DNA of 64,000 nt from Lihuaxuella thermophila (GCF_900110165.1 NZ_FOCQ01000005.1:62001-126000), one strand, 5' to 3'; counted from the first letter of the stretch, positions 46,476 to 55,916 are shown. Notes: generated by a model not told the origin, from the letters alone. Numbers and translations: made by a program.

Positions 46476-47594
46476 ATGCTTAAGGAATCTTTCCTCTCTG
46501 AAGGACTTCAGGAAGATTTTTTGCCTATTTTGGATGTCGATTATCTGGAATTTTATACTGGCAACGCAAAACAAGCGATGTATTTCTTTTGCCGTACGTT
46601 CGGGTTTCGTCCCGTTGCCTACTGCGGTTTGGAGACGGGCAGCCGCGAAAAAGTTTCCTATCTGGTTGAGCAGGGGCAAGTCCGGTTTGTCATCAGCGGT
46701 GCATATTCTCCCGATCATGAAATTGCCGAATTTGTGAAAAAGCATGGAGACGGAGTCAAAGATATCGCTCTCAGAGTCGAGGATGTTGAAAAAGCATTTT
46801 CGGAAGCGCTTTCAAGAGGCGCGATCGTGATCAAAGAACCCCATGAAATCAAAGATGATCATGGTGTGATTAAAAAAGCGGTGATCGGCACTTACGGGGA
46901 TACGGTTCACACCCTGATTGAACGGAAAAACTATCATGGTCTGTTCGCGCCGGGTTTTGTCCCATGCGAAATAGAGATTCCCGTCGAGTCCACGGGCCTG
47001 GTGGGAATTGACCATGTGGTGGGCAATGTGGAGAAGATGGAGGAATGGGTAACCTATTATGAAAAAGTGATGGGATTTAAGCAAATGATCCATTTTGATG
47101 ACGAGGACATCAGCACCGAGTACTCTGCCTTGATGTCCAAGGTGATGCAGAACGGAACGGGGCGCATCAAATTCCCGATCAATGAACCCGCCGAAGGAAA
47201 GAGAAAGTCGCAAATCCAGGAGTATCTTGAATTTTATCATGGCGCCGGGGTTCAACACGTCGCCCTGATCACTGAAGACATCGTGAAAACGGTGGAATCA
47301 TTAAGAAAAAATGGTGTCGAATTCCTCTATACACCGGAAACGTACTATGACGAGTTGACAGCAAGAGTAGGCGAGATCGAAGAGCACATGGAAGATTTGA
47401 AACGCCTGAGCATTCTGGTTGACCGTGATGACGAAGGATATCTGCTCCAAATCTTCACCAAACCGATCGTCGACCGGCCCACGTTGTTCTTTGAAATCAT
47501 CCAGCGCAAAGGTGCCAGAGGGTTTGGCGAAGGAAACTTTAAAGCGCTGTTTGAAGCGATCGAACGCGAACAGGCACGCCGCGGAAACCTGTAA
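46476..47594 (+). CDS. hppD: 4-hydroxyphenylpyruvate dioxygenase
   Basis: A 372-residue Fe(II) enzyme of tyrosine breakdown that makes homogentisate. ATG 46476 follows GAGGAGG. The two VOC halves are clear; the iron ligands appear as His in GIDHVVGNVEKME, His in GVQHVALITEDI and Glu in TLFFEIIQRKG. The C-terminal GFGEGNFKALFEAIEREQ is the HPPD signature. No homogentisate dioxygenase gene lies in the window. Confidence 0.96.
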   Translation: MLKESFLSEGLQEDFLPILDVDYLEFYTGNAKQAMYFFCRTFGFRPVAYCGLETGSREKVSYLVEQGQVRFVISGAYSPDHEIAEFVKKHGDGVKDIALRVEDVEKAFSEALSRGAIVIKEPHEIKDDHGVIKKAVIGTYGDTVHTLIERKNYHGLFAPGFVPCEIEIPVESTGLVGIDHVVGNVEKMEEWVTYYEKVMGFKQMIHFDDEDISTEYSALMSKVMQNGTGRIKFPINEPAEGKRKSQIQEYLEFYHGAGVQHVALITEDIVKTVESLRKNGVEFLYTPETYYDELTARVGEIEEHMEDLKRLSILVDRDDEGYLLQIFTKPIVDRPTLFFEIIQRKGARGFGEGNFKALFEAIEREQARRGNL

Positions 47595-47686
47595 GAATCG
47601 GACAGACGTGGATTCTGTCATAATTTCACTCCGGTTGGGTCATCCTATGTAAGAACAGATTCCAGCCTTAAGGGGTGAATCGGCAG

Positions 47687-49147
47687 ATGAAGCGTCGCTT
47701 TTTTTCTTTTAGCATCAGTTTTGTGCTCGTAGCGATGGCGATGGTAAGCACTCTCTCCAATCTCTCTGCAGAAGAGAAGAGCAAAAGTTCCCCCGGGTCG
47801 CAGCAAGAGCCTCCCGCTCAGGTGATGACAGACCGCCCGTTATATCAAATCGATGCATCCTATGACAATCATAAAAATGAAGTGACCGGGCACATGGCTG
47901 TCACGTTGCAGGAGACGAGAACCGAACCGCAGACAGAAGTTTATTTTCATCTGTATCCCAATGTCTTTCGCGATTGGAAGTTTGGAAAAGAGTCAAAACC
48001 AACCCGGCCGGGGTTTATTGAGATTTCCAATGTAAAAGTAAACGGAACTCCGGTCAAGGAAACCATTCGGGAAACGATCATGAAAGTTCCTTTGCCCGCT
48101 CCTCTTCCCATCGGCAAGTCGGCACGGATCGAGATGGATTACCGCCTGCGTCTGCCTCAGGGGGGGACAAGGCTCAATACTTATAAAAACACGGCCTTTC
48201 TCGCGCAATGGTATCCGATGTTGGCTGTGAAGGACCGAGACGGCTGGCATATCGAGCCTTATACGACGATCGGCGATCCTTTTTACACTCAGATGTCGGA
48301 CTTTGAAGTCACTTTTCGCATCCCGCGAGGATATCGTGTCATTACTACCGGTGATGACAGAGAGCAGGAATACCGGTCTCCGGTTACGATTAAACAGGAA
48401 AACGTGCGTGATTTCGCGGCTGTCTTGACCAAAGATTACAAAGCTATTCGCGGCAAGGCAGGAGAGACGGAAGTTAATCTCTGGTATCTGGCCGGGATGG
48501 AGGATGTGGCTCCGGCACTCCACAGCGCGGCGGTTTCGGGGATGAACTTCTACGGAGAAAAATTTGGAAAGTATCCATACAAAGAAGTGGATGTGGTGCT
48601 CGGCGAAACCGGCTACGGCATCGCCGGCATGGAATATCCCGGACTGGTGACCTCGATTCCCCGCATTCCGACAAGGAAAGGACAAAGCCCGGCCGTCAAT
48701 GTCGTCGTGCATGAGCTGGCCCACCAATGGTGGTACGGGGTCGTTGGAAATAACCAGGTGAAGGAGCCGTGGTTGGATGAAGGATTGACCACTTTTTCCG
48801 AGTTTCTTTACATGCAGGAAAAAATGAAGGAAAATGAAACAGATCTGTTGCAGCGGGCAACCATACGAAGCAACGAAATCCACAAAGCAGCCGGAGTGAC
48901 CTCGGCGGATTCGCTGTATCAATACCCCGATTCGGTTTACGGATTAATGGTCTATATCCGTCCGGCGGCGATGATGTATAACTTGATGGATCAAATCGGC
49001 AAAGACAAAGTGATTGCCATTCTGCGCGCCTATTACGAGAAGTTTCAATACCGGACAGCGACTACACGGGATTTTATCCAGGTGGCCAGCCAGGTTGCCG
49101 GCAGGGACTTGACTCCTTTCTTTCAAGAATGGCTGTACTTTAAGTAA
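47687..49147 (+). CDS. Secreted M1-family metallopeptidase
   Basis: A 486-residue aminopeptidase-like protein with an N-terminal signal peptide (MKRRFFSFSISFVLVAMAM). ATG 47687 is chosen for that; GTG 47675 adds four residues. The gluzincin site is VVHELAHQWWYG with the third ligand Glu 18-19 residues on in EPWLDEGLTTFSEF. GIAGMEYPGL stands where M1 peptidases have the GxMEN substrate motif. It lacks the large C-terminal helical domain of classical M1 enzymes. It probably works outside the cell or at the membrane. Confidence 0.9.
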   Translation: MKRRFFSFSISFVLVAMAMVSTLSNLSAEEKSKSSPGSQQEPPAQVMTDRPLYQIDASYDNHKNEVTGHMAVTLQETRTEPQTEVYFHLYPNVFRDWKFGKESKPTRPGFIEISNVKVNGTPVKETIRETIMKVPLPAPLPIGKSARIEMDYRLRLPQGGTRLNTYKNTAFLAQWYPMLAVKDRDGWHIEPYTTIGDPFYTQMSDFEVTFRIPRGYRVITTGDDREQEYRSPVTIKQENVRDFAAVLTKDYKAIRGKAGETEVNLWYLAGMEDVAPALHSAAVSGMNFYGEKFGKYPYKEVDVVLGETGYGIAGMEYPGLVTSIPRIPTRKGQSPAVNVVVHELAHQWWYGVVGNNQVKEPWLDEGLTTFSEFLYMQEKMKENETDLLQRATIRSNEIHKAAGVTSADSLYQYPDSVYGLMVYIRPAAMMYNLMDQIGKDKVIAILRAYYEKFQYRTATTRDFIQVASQVAGRDLTPFFQEWLYFK

Positions 49148-49166
49148 CCAAAATAAAAAGCGGAAG

Positions 49167-49197
49167 AGCCGGTAAATAAAACTTGACCGGCTTTTTC
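49167..49197 (+). terminator. Intrinsic terminator after the M1 peptidase gene
   Basis: AGCCGGT (49167-49173) pairs with ACCGGCT (49186-49192), then TTTTCT. The gap to trmK (49198-49374) shows no gene. Confidence 0.75.
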
Positions 49198-49374
49198 TAT
49201 ATCCGGTTGATTATCGGCCGAATTTCCGGCATTGATGGGCGGTTCACTCTCAACGCTTCAATATTTGAAATCAGGATAGGGCTTTTCCTGGACAAACTTA
49301 CTTAAATACAATCGTTGCCGGAGTTGATGATATAATGAAAAAGCGCAGAATAATGAAAGGGCGATTCGACCAGG

Positions 49375-50103
49375 ATGAATCATCAGGAGACGTGGCAAAT
49401 CTCACAACGATTACAAACGATTGCCGGTTATATTCCCGATCACATGCGGGTGGCGGACATTGGCGGAGATCACGCCTTCTTACTTCTACACGTGGCCAAA
49501 CAGGGGCGTTTGCACAAGGGGATCGTTGGAGAAGTCAACAGGGGTCCTTATGAAAATGCGCGCGACCGCGTAAAGCAGATGGGTTTTTCGTCCCTGATTG
49601 ACGTACGGTTGGGGAACGGCTTATCCGTGATCAAACCGAATGAAGTGGATGTGGTGGTGATTGCCGGAATGGGCGGTTCGCTCATTACTCGCATCCTGGA
49701 TGAAGGAAGAGATCGGTTGGAATCGGTAAAACGGCTGGTGTTGCAGCCAAATATCGGCGCAAGCCGGGTTCGGGAGTGGCTCATGAATCACCGCTTTCAA
49801 ATCATCGATGAAACCATTGTCGAAGACGCGGAGATCTTATACGAAATCATCGTGGCCGAACCGGGAAACGGGGACTCTGCCTATCGCGACGGGACTCTGG
49901 ACATTAAGATGCTCTTACAAATCGGGCCCGTCTTGTGGCAAAAAAAGCATCCTCTTTTAAAGAAAAAGCTCCTGGAAGAATGGAAAGGAAAGCAAAAAAT
50001 CCTCAAGCAGCTGGAACGTGCGGTATCTGAAGAAGCGCGGTCAAGAAAACTTGAAGTGGAAAAAGAAATAAAAGAATGGGAGAAGGTGATGGCATGTCTC
50101 TGA
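49375..50103 (+). CDS. trmK: tRNA m1A22 methyltransferase TrmK
   Basis: A 242-residue SAM enzyme that methylates N1 of A22 in tRNA (YqfN). The Rossmann motifs are VADIGGDHAFLLLHVAKQG and VDVVVIAGMGGSLITRIL, typical of TrmK/COG2384. A C-terminal coiled coil (KQLERAVSEEARSRKLEVEK) closes the protein. The start ATG 49375 has only a distant SD (AAAGGG, 13 bases). It follows dnaG-sigA synteny after an insertion and overlaps yqfO by 10 bases. Confidence 0.95.
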   Translation: MNHQETWQISQRLQTIAGYIPDHMRVADIGGDHAFLLLHVAKQGRLHKGIVGEVNRGPYENARDRVKQMGFSSLIDVRLGNGLSVIKPNEVDVVVIAGMGGSLITRILDEGRDRLESVKRLVLQPNIGASRVREWLMNHRFQIIDETIVEDAEILYEIIVAEPGNGDSAYRDGTLDIKMLLQIGPVLWQKKHPLLKKKLLEEWKGKQKILKQLERAVSEEARSRKLEVEKEIKEWEKVMACL

Positions 50104-51200
50104 AAGGAACCGAATTGATTCGCTGTATGGATACATATGCCCCCCCTGCCTGGGCCGTTGAGAAAGACCGGATCGGTTTGCAAGTGGGAAATCCAAAGTC
50201 TGAAGTGCGGGGGATTCTCGTCACCCTGGATGTGAACGAAGAAGTGGTAGATGAAGCGATTCGCGTAGGAGCAAACTGGATCGTTGCCCACCATGCGGTC
50301 ATTTATCAGCCGCTCCAAGCACTTCGTACCGACCAGCCGGCCGGCAGGCTGTTTCAGAAAATGCTCCGGCACGATCTCAACGTCTATATCGCTCATACCA
50401 ATTTGGACGCGGCCGATGACGGAGTAAATGATGTCCTGGCGGAAAAATTGCAGTTGCAAGATCCCCGGGTGCTGATTACGTATGGGGAAGAAAAACTGAA
50501 AAAACTGGTCGTGTTTGTGCCCGAAGATCATCACGAACAGGTGTTGAAAGCCCTGGGCGGAGCAGGAGCGGGCTGGATCGGAAATTACAGCCATTGTACC
50601 TTTAATCTCGAGGGAACCGGGACCTTTTTGCCCGAAGAAGGAACCAATCCATATATCGGCAAGCAAGGTCAACTGGAGAAAGTAAAGGAAATTCGGCTTG
50701 AAACCATCCTCCCGGAACGAATCCAGGAACGCGTCATCGATGCCATGTTGGCTGCCCATCCGTATGAAGAAGTGGCTTACGACATCTATCCACTGGACCT
50801 GAAAGGAAAACCCGTCGGGTTTGGACGGATTGGAAAACTGCCTCAGCCGATGCCGTTCAAAACATTTGCCCAGCTGGTGAAACAAGTGTATCAGGTTGAG
50901 GGATTGCGCATCGTCGGCGATCCCGACCGAATCGTGCAAACCGCAGCCGTTTTGGGTGGTTCCGGCGGACGCTATTTCCTGGATGCCAAACGCATGGGAG
51001 CGGATGTATACATCACCGGAGACATCGACTACCATGTTGCCCAAGATGCCTTGGCGTATGGGCTGTGTTTGATCGATCCCGGGCATCATGTGGAACACCT
51101 GGTCGTGGAGCGCGTCTGTCAGGTCCTGAAGCAACAATTGGGCGACCGCGTTCCGATTTTGGCATCCAAAGTCAACACTAATCCCTTCCGTTTTCTATGA
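50094..51200 (+). CDS. yqfO: Nif3-like dinuclear metal-centre protein YqfO
   Basis: A 368-residue Nif3 family protein, sometimes called GTP cyclohydrolase I type 2-like; its physiological role is uncertain. ATG 50094 (MSLKGTELIRC) has AGAAGGTGA upstream and overlaps the trmK stop. Metal ligands are in IVAHHAVIYQPL, AHTNLDAADDGVND and the C-terminal DIDYHVAQDALAYG and DPGHHVEH. The central CutA-like insert (about residues 120-230, PYEEVAYDIYPL) is the long YqfO form. It is the usual partner of trmK. Confidence 0.95.
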   Translation: MSLKGTELIRCMDTYAPPAWAVEKDRIGLQVGNPKSEVRGILVTLDVNEEVVDEAIRVGANWIVAHHAVIYQPLQALRTDQPAGRLFQKMLRHDLNVYIAHTNLDAADDGVNDVLAEKLQLQDPRVLITYGEEKLKKLVVFVPEDHHEQVLKALGGAGAGWIGNYSHCTFNLEGTGTFLPEEGTNPYIGKQGQLEKVKEIRLETILPERIQERVIDAMLAAHPYEEVAYDIYPLDLKGKPVGFGRIGKLPQPMPFKTFAQLVKQVYQVEGLRIVGDPDRIVQTAAVLGGSGGRYFLDAKRMGADVYITGDIDYHVAQDALAYGLCLIDPGHHVEHLVVERVCQVLKQQLGDRVPILASKVNTNPFRFL

Positions 51201-51312
51201 GCGCATCCCTCCCATCTTCAAGGAATTCCGGGGAATCTCTGCAGAGCATGGAAGTGGGCAAAGCCATAGAATTCGGCATGAAGGACAATGGTCACTTCCC
51301 AATATCTTCCTA

Positions 51313-51341
51313 TTGATTTCTATTCCTTCATTTGATAAAAT
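51313..51341 (+). promoter_or_regulatory. Promoter of rnpB
   Basis: TTGATT (51313-51318), 17-base spacer, TAAAAT (51336-51341), about 10 bases before the RNA. Confidence 0.65.
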
Positions 51342-51347
51342 GATGTC

Positions 51348-51779
51348 TGTTGAGCAGGAAAGTAAACAAGGCAATCGCCGGTGGTGTACCGAAAGGTCCC
51401 ACGGGAGGAAAGTCCGAGCTCCATAGGGCAGGGTGCCGGCTAACGGCCGGTGGGGGCGACCCTAAGGCTAGTGCCACAGAAATGTAGACCGCCGATGGAG
51501 GCTCATGCCTCACAGGCAAGGGTGCAACGGTGCGGTAAGAGCGCACCAGCAGCATGGAGACATGCTGGCTAGGTAAACCCCACCCGGAGCAAGACCTAAA
51601 AGGAGATCCGCACGCATATGGTGTGCAACTGTGGCCCGCAGTGATCTCGGGTAGGTCGCTTGAGCCATGTAGCAATACATGGCCTAGACAGATGATTGCC
51701 ACTCCAATGGGTGGGAGGCGAACAAGCCGTCGCTTGTACCACTCGGAGTACAGAACTCGGCTTATTGTTTGCTTTCCGC
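51348..51779 (+). ncRNA. rnpB: RNase P RNA (rnpB), class A-like architecture
   Basis: The catalytic RNA of RNase P, which trims tRNA 5' ends. P1 pairs GGAAAGTAAACAA (51357-51369) with TTGTTTGCTTTCC (51765-51777). Conserved blocks are GAGGAAAGTCCGAGCTCC (51402 on), GGGCAGGGTGCCGG, CACAGAAA, GGTGCGGTAAGAGCGCACC, CCCACCCGGAGCAAGACC and the 3' part around GATGATTGCC. The AGGGCAGGGTGCC and GGTAAGAGCGCACC elements and the P16-P18 region (GGAGCAAGACCTAAAAGG, GGTAGGTCGCTTGAGCC) are class A features, not the class B of Bacillus. Ends are approximate. Confidence 0.93.
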
Positions 51780-51801
51780 AAAAGCTTGTGTATTCAGACG
51801 C

Positions 51802-51826
51802 AGACGCTTGAAGGCGTCTTTTTTAT
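51802..51826 (+). terminator. Intrinsic terminator of rnpB
   Basis: AGACGC-TTGAAG-GCGTCT (51802-51819) then a T run. It is followed by a second hairpin at 51837-51865. Confidence 0.85.
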
Positions 51827-51836
51827 TTACATACCG

Positions 51837-51870
51837 AACCCGGTTTCCGGCAAGGAAGCCGGGTTTACTT
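51837..51870 (+). terminator. Second terminator-like hairpin before sbnA
   Basis: AACCCGGTTTCC (51837-51848) pairs with GGAAGCCGGGTT (51854-51865), 5-base loop, followed by TACTTATTTT. It probably keeps rnpB read-through out of the iron-regulated operon. Confidence 0.55.
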
Positions 51871-51949
51871 ATTTTCCGGGATTGGCGGGGCAGTCTGATG
51901 GCGATTGCCAACCATGTAAAAATAAAAATGCAGCAGCATAAATTTGTGT

Positions 51950-51978
51950 TTGACATGATAATGATTTTCATTTACAAT
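51950..51978 (+). promoter_or_regulatory. Promoter of the sbn operon
   Basis: TTGACA (51950-51955), 17-base spacer, TACAAT (51973-51978). Both Fur boxes below lie over or just after it. Confidence 0.8.
51956..51970 (+). promoter_or_regulatory. Fur box 1 (between -35 and -10)
   Basis: TGATAATGATTTTCA matches the 7-1-7 Fur consensus TGATAATNATTATCA at 14 of 15 positions. Confidence 0.8.
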
Positions 51979-51984
51979 CACAAA

Positions 51985-51999
51985 TGAAAATGATTATCA
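51985..51999 (+). promoter_or_regulatory. Fur box 2 (transcript start region)
   Basis: TGAAAATGATTATCA matches the 7-1-7 Fur consensus at 14 of 15 positions and lies just after the -10 box. Confidence 0.8.
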
Positions 52000-52019
52000 T
52001 TTGGGAGAAGGTGAACCAT

Positions 52020-53003
52020 TTGGCTCTCTCAGTGGAAAAGCAAAACCAGGAGAAACAAGCCTTGCCGTCATCAATCATTCATTGTGTGGGCAATACTCCT
52101 GTGGTTTCCTTGCAGCGATTGTTTCGGGAGAGAGGGATTGAAGTCATTGCCAAACTGGAGTATATGAATCCGGGTGGCAGTATGAAAGACCGGCCCGCCC
52201 GATACATGATTGAGCAAGGATTGCGCGAGGGAACGATTACCGCGGACTCACATCTGATTGAAAGCAGCTCGGGCAATTTGGGTGTGGCCATGGCGATGGT
52301 CGCGCGGGTGTATGGATTAAAGTTTACATGTGTCGTTGATCCGAAAACAGCTCCATCCAATCTTAGAATCCTCAAACAGTTAGGCGCACATATTGAGATG
52401 GTCACCGAAGCCGATGATCAGGGTGGCTACTTAAAAACACGGATTAAGCGTGTGCAAGAATTGTTACATACCATTCCCAATGCCGTATGGATGAACCAAT
52501 ATGCCAATGACCGCAACTGGCAGGCTCATTATCACGGGACAGGCAAAGAACTGGCAGAACAGCTCACTGAGCCGCCGGATTGTTTGGTCGCAGCTGTCAG
52601 CACGACCGGAAGTATTTTAGGATGTGCGAGAAGGTTAAGAGAAAAGTTTCCCAACTTAAAAGTGATTGCTGTTGATGCCGTAGGCTCGGTTATTTTCGGA
52701 GCAAAACCGCAGCGAAGGGAGCTGCCGGGAATTGGTTCCAGCCGTGTTCCCGAAATATTGGCAAAAGACGAAATCGACGAAGTGGTCTATGTGAACGATC
52801 GGGAATCTGTGCAAGGCTGCCGGGATCTTTTATATCATGAAGGAATCTTTGCCGGCGGATCATCGGGGTCGGTGATCGCCGCAATCCAAAAATTGATTCC
52901 GACATTGCCCCGGCCGTACCGCATTTGCACCATTTTTCCCGACCGGGGGGACCGGTATCTTGACATGGTTTATGACGAAGCATGGGTGAACCGATTACCG
53001 TAA
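52020..53003 (+). CDS. sbnA: SbnA-like 2,3-diaminopropionate precursor synthase
   Basis: A 327-residue PLP enzyme of the cysteine-synthase fold. In staphyloferrin B synthesis SbnA joins O-phospho-L-serine and L-glutamate to ACEGA. TTG 52020 lies 7 bases after GAGAAGGTG (52004-52012) and gives the S. aureus length. The PLP lysine is in PGGSMKDRPARYMI, the substrate loop is IESSSGNLGVAMAM, and the phosphate-binding region is VSTTGSILGCARRL. It is the first gene of the nine-gene cluster, right behind two Fur boxes. Confidence 0.93.
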   Translation: MALSVEKQNQEKQALPSSIIHCVGNTPVVSLQRLFRERGIEVIAKLEYMNPGGSMKDRPARYMIEQGLREGTITADSHLIESSSGNLGVAMAMVARVYGLKFTCVVDPKTAPSNLRILKQLGAHIEMVTEADDQGGYLKTRIKRVQELLHTIPNAVWMNQYANDRNWQAHYHGTGKELAEQLTEPPDCLVAAVSTTGSILGCARRLREKFPNLKVIAVDAVGSVIFGAKPQRRELPGIGSSRVPEILAKDEIDEVVYVNDRESVQGCRDLLYHEGIFAGGSSGSVIAAIQKLIPTLPRPYRICTIFPDRGDRYLDMVYDEAWVNRLP

Positions 53004-53020
53004 TAAAGGAGAGAGAAATC

Positions 53021-54043
53021 ATGCTGACCAATGTGGAAAAACCGGAAATTCTTTATCTGTCCAAAAAAGATATCCTGGAGTTGGGCGGGGGACATTCTGA
53101 CCTGTATGTGAATGCGATTCATCGGGCTTTTGAGCTTCATGCGGAGGGAAACTTTGTTCAGCCCCTTAAACCTTATTTGCGTTCCCGAGGGAAGGACGGG
53201 CATATTGCCGACCGGATAATTGCCATGCCGGCACATATCGGCCACCCCGGCATCTCCGGCATCAAATGGGTGGGGAGCAAACACGACAATCCCAGACGGC
53301 GCGGTTTGGAACGGGCCAGCGCGCTGATCATCTTAAATGATCCGGAAACCAATTATCCGATCGCCATCATGGAAGGAAGTTTAATCAGCGGGATGAGAAC
53401 AGCCGCGGTTACAGTAGTCGCTTCCCGGTTTTTGGCTAAACCGGGTTTCAAACAGATCAGCTGTATCGGTTGCGGAGTGATTGCCAGAATGCAGCTGTTT
53501 TCAATGATCGAGCAATTCCCGCAAATAGAAACGATCCATCTGTTCGATCTGTCGCCGGCTGCAGCGGATCAACTGTCTCAAGCGATCCGGGAGAAAGCCC
53601 CGCATGTGAGAGTGAAATGCTGCCAGTCGGTGGAAGAGGCGGTCAAGCAAGGAGAAGTGGTGATCACCTGTACGGTGGCGGAACAACCTTACATTCCATT
53701 TGACTGGATTCAAGAAGGAACCTTTATCAGCAATGTCTCCATCATGGACTTTCACAAGGAAGTCTTCCTGAAAGCGGATAAGGTGATCGTCGATGATTGG
53801 GAACAAAGCAACCGGGAGAAAAAAGTGATCCATCAGCTGGTGTTGGAAGGGAAGTTTTCCCGGGAGCAACTGCATGCGGAGTTGGGGGAAATTGTGACCG
53901 GTCAAAAACCGGGACGTGAAAACGATCAAGAGATCATTTTGCTGAATCCGATGGGCATGGCCATTGAAGATATCGCATGTGCAGAAAAAATTTATCATGA
54001 AGCGTTAAAAAAAGGAATCGGAACGAAGCTGAGTCTCTACTAA
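53021..54043 (+). CDS. sbnB: SbnB-like N-(1-amino-1-carboxyl-2-ethyl)-glutamate dehydrogenase
   Basis: A 340-residue ornithine cyclodeaminase/mu-crystallin-family enzyme. In the sbn route it oxidatively hydrolyses ACEGA to L-2,3-diaminopropionate and 2-oxoglutarate with NAD+. ATG 53021 follows AAAGGAGAG; 17 bases separate it from sbnA. The substrate loop is GISGIKWVGSKHDNPRRRGL, the active site is SGMRTAAVTVVASRFLA, and the NAD-binding turn is ISCIGCGVIARMQ. It acts right after SbnA. Confidence 0.94.
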   Translation: MLTNVEKPEILYLSKKDILELGGGHSDLYVNAIHRAFELHAEGNFVQPLKPYLRSRGKDGHIADRIIAMPAHIGHPGISGIKWVGSKHDNPRRRGLERASALIILNDPETNYPIAIMEGSLISGMRTAAVTVVASRFLAKPGFKQISCIGCGVIARMQLFSMIEQFPQIETIHLFDLSPAAADQLSQAIREKAPHVRVKCCQSVEEAVKQGEVVITCTVAEQPYIPFDWIQEGTFISNVSIMDFHKEVFLKADKVIVDDWEQSNREKKVIHQLVLEGKFSREQLHAELGEIVTGQKPGRENDQEIILLNPMGMAIEDIACAEKIYHEALKKGIGTKLSLY

Positions 54044-54065
54044 CTTCCTGGAAAGGACGAATAGG

Positions 54066-55910
54066 ATGAATATTTCTGCAGAGACGCGGATGGATCGCGG
54101 GGCACGGCTGCAAGAAGCGAGGAAAACAGCGGAAGAAAAAGTGCTGACCGACTTGATGAATGCACTGCTGTATGAAAACTTTCTCGATCTGAGGGACCGG
54201 GGAGTCATCGTACAAGATGAAGAAACCGCCAAGGAATCGACAGGCTTGCCTTTGGCTGAACACGAGTGTCTCTTCAGTTATCGGTTAAACTCATCCAGGT
54301 CTTTATCTTTTCGCGTTTACCGGGATGCAAGATTCGGATCTTACCGTGTCAGCCGGTTACCTGTATTAATGATCGAACAGAGAGGAAACCGGAAGTCCGT
54401 TCGGCCGATTCAGGCGGTTGAAGTGATGCGCCTGCTTGCAGAGGAACGGTTGGATGCCTTTCCCAACCTGAATGGTTTCTGTGAAGAGCTGAAGTTATCG
54501 GTAGAGCAAACCGCTCTTTCCCTCCAAGTTCCCATTCAGGTGAAAGCAAAAGGGGCGACGGTGGACCTGACCGAGGCCGAGCGATTTGCCGCCCTGCGCG
54601 ATCGCCCTTTTCATCCGACTTCCCGGGTCAAAAACGGATGGGATGCAAGTGAGTATCAAAGATACAGTTCCGAATTCGGCTGCTCTTTTGGCTTGGACTG
54701 GGCAGCCGTTTGGAAAGAGTATGTTCGGCAGGGGGCAGGTATGGATGATCTGCCGCAGAGATTGCTTTCTGAAGATGAGCACGCATTATTGCTGAGATCG
54801 TTGGAGGAAAAAGGGCTATCTCTGGATGATTATACCTGGATGCCCGTTCACCCCTGGCAGATGAAAAATGTGATTTCAACTGTTTTCAGGAAAGAATTGG
54901 CTGAGCAAATCATCGTTCCGGTCGTCGCCGACCTGGGAACCTTTACCCCCAGTTCATCGGTTCGCAGTTTGATTCCCGTCCACAACCCGACCGTGCACGT
55001 GAAAGTTTCGATCGGCATTTATTCGTTGGGGGCACTTAGAATTATGCCTCCCCGGTATTTGGAAAACGGGGTGAAAGGCCAAAAGATCATCGAGTACATC
55101 AAGTCCCGTGAACCGGAACTGACGGACCGATTGATCGTGGCATGCGAAGAAAAATGGTCAGCGTTCACCGATCCAAAGGAAGATCCCTTTGCCGATAAAC
55201 CGGGTCATTTGGCTTGTTTACTTCGCCAGTATCCTGCAGAAATACAGGAAGCGGATGCCGTATTGCCCATGTCAGCCCTGTCCGTATATCCCATGCAGGG
55301 GAAATCCCCGCTCATTGAGTTGCTTCTCCAACAGGGAGATGAAGAAGGCAGACAGCTTTTCCGGGAAATTTGCAAACAGTTTATCGAGACAGCGGTTCTG
55401 TTTGCCAAGTATGGTGTTTTGCCGGAATTGCACGGACAAAATGTAGTGCTCCTGTTTCAACATGGAAAGTTGCGGCAACTGTTGTTAAGAGATCATGATA
55501 CTGTCCGCATCTATCCAACGTGGATGAAGCGGTCAGGAGTTCCCGAGGTTCCCTATACGGTCAAGCCAAACACGAGGAATACGCTCATCCTGGAATCTGC
55601 CGAAGAATTTCTCGCTTATTTGCAGACACTCGCCATTCAAGTGAATTTGGCTTCCATTTTAGAAGCTTTTGTAAAAGGTAACTACCTGACTGAGGATGAA
55701 GGCTGGCGGATGATCCGGGAATCGATCGAAGGGGCGATTCGTAATTATGTTCCGGCTGACTTGCAGGCCGGGATGACGAAAATCCTGTTGGAAGCAGAGG
55801 AATGGCCTGTCAAGCAGATTATTCGACCTCTCCTTTGCCGTGTGGGGTCGGGGGGCGGGAGCATGCCGTCCGGCCAGGGGAAAATTGTCAACCCGCTCAG
55901 GTGGGAGTAG
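54066..55910 (+). CDS. sbnC: SbnC-like IucA/IucC-family NIS synthetase
   Basis: A 614-residue NRPS-independent siderophore synthetase, type B by analogy with SbnC, which joins the 2-oxoglutarate unit to the growing siderophore. Family motifs are RPFHPTSRVKNGW (the SbnC-like variant of HPxHPxxK), YTWMPVHPWQMKNVI (ATP site), TPSSSVRSLIPVHNP and ELHGQNVVLLFQHG with RDHDTVRIY. The start ATG 54066 is 22 bases after sbnB. The protein is about 30 residues longer than in S. aureus. Confidence 0.93.
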   Translation: MNISAETRMDRGARLQEARKTAEEKVLTDLMNALLYENFLDLRDRGVIVQDEETAKESTGLPLAEHECLFSYRLNSSRSLSFRVYRDARFGSYRVSRLPVLMIEQRGNRKSVRPIQAVEVMRLLAEERLDAFPNLNGFCEELKLSVEQTALSLQVPIQVKAKGATVDLTEAERFAALRDRPFHPTSRVKNGWDASEYQRYSSEFGCSFGLDWAAVWKEYVRQGAGMDDLPQRLLSEDEHALLLRSLEEKGLSLDDYTWMPVHPWQMKNVISTVFRKELAEQIIVPVVADLGTFTPSSSVRSLIPVHNPTVHVKVSIGIYSLGALRIMPPRYLENGVKGQKIIEYIKSREPELTDRLIVACEEKWSAFTDPKEDPFADKPGHLACLLRQYPAEIQEADAVLPMSALSVYPMQGKSPLIELLLQQGDEEGRQLFREICKQFIETAVLFAKYGVLPELHGQNVVLLFQHGKLRQLLLRDHDTVRIYPTWMKRSGVPEVPYTVKPNTRNTLILESAEEFLAYLQTLAIQVNLASILEAFVKGNYLTEDEGWRMIRESIEGAIRNYVPADLQAGMTKILLEAEEWPVKQIIRPLLCRVGSGGGSMPSGQGKIVNPLRWE

Positions 55911-55916
55911 GAAGAT

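Noticed and set aside
49881-51137. Long minus-strand open frame opposite trmK and yqfO
   Set aside because: Overlaps two well-supported genes on the other strand and shows no family signature.
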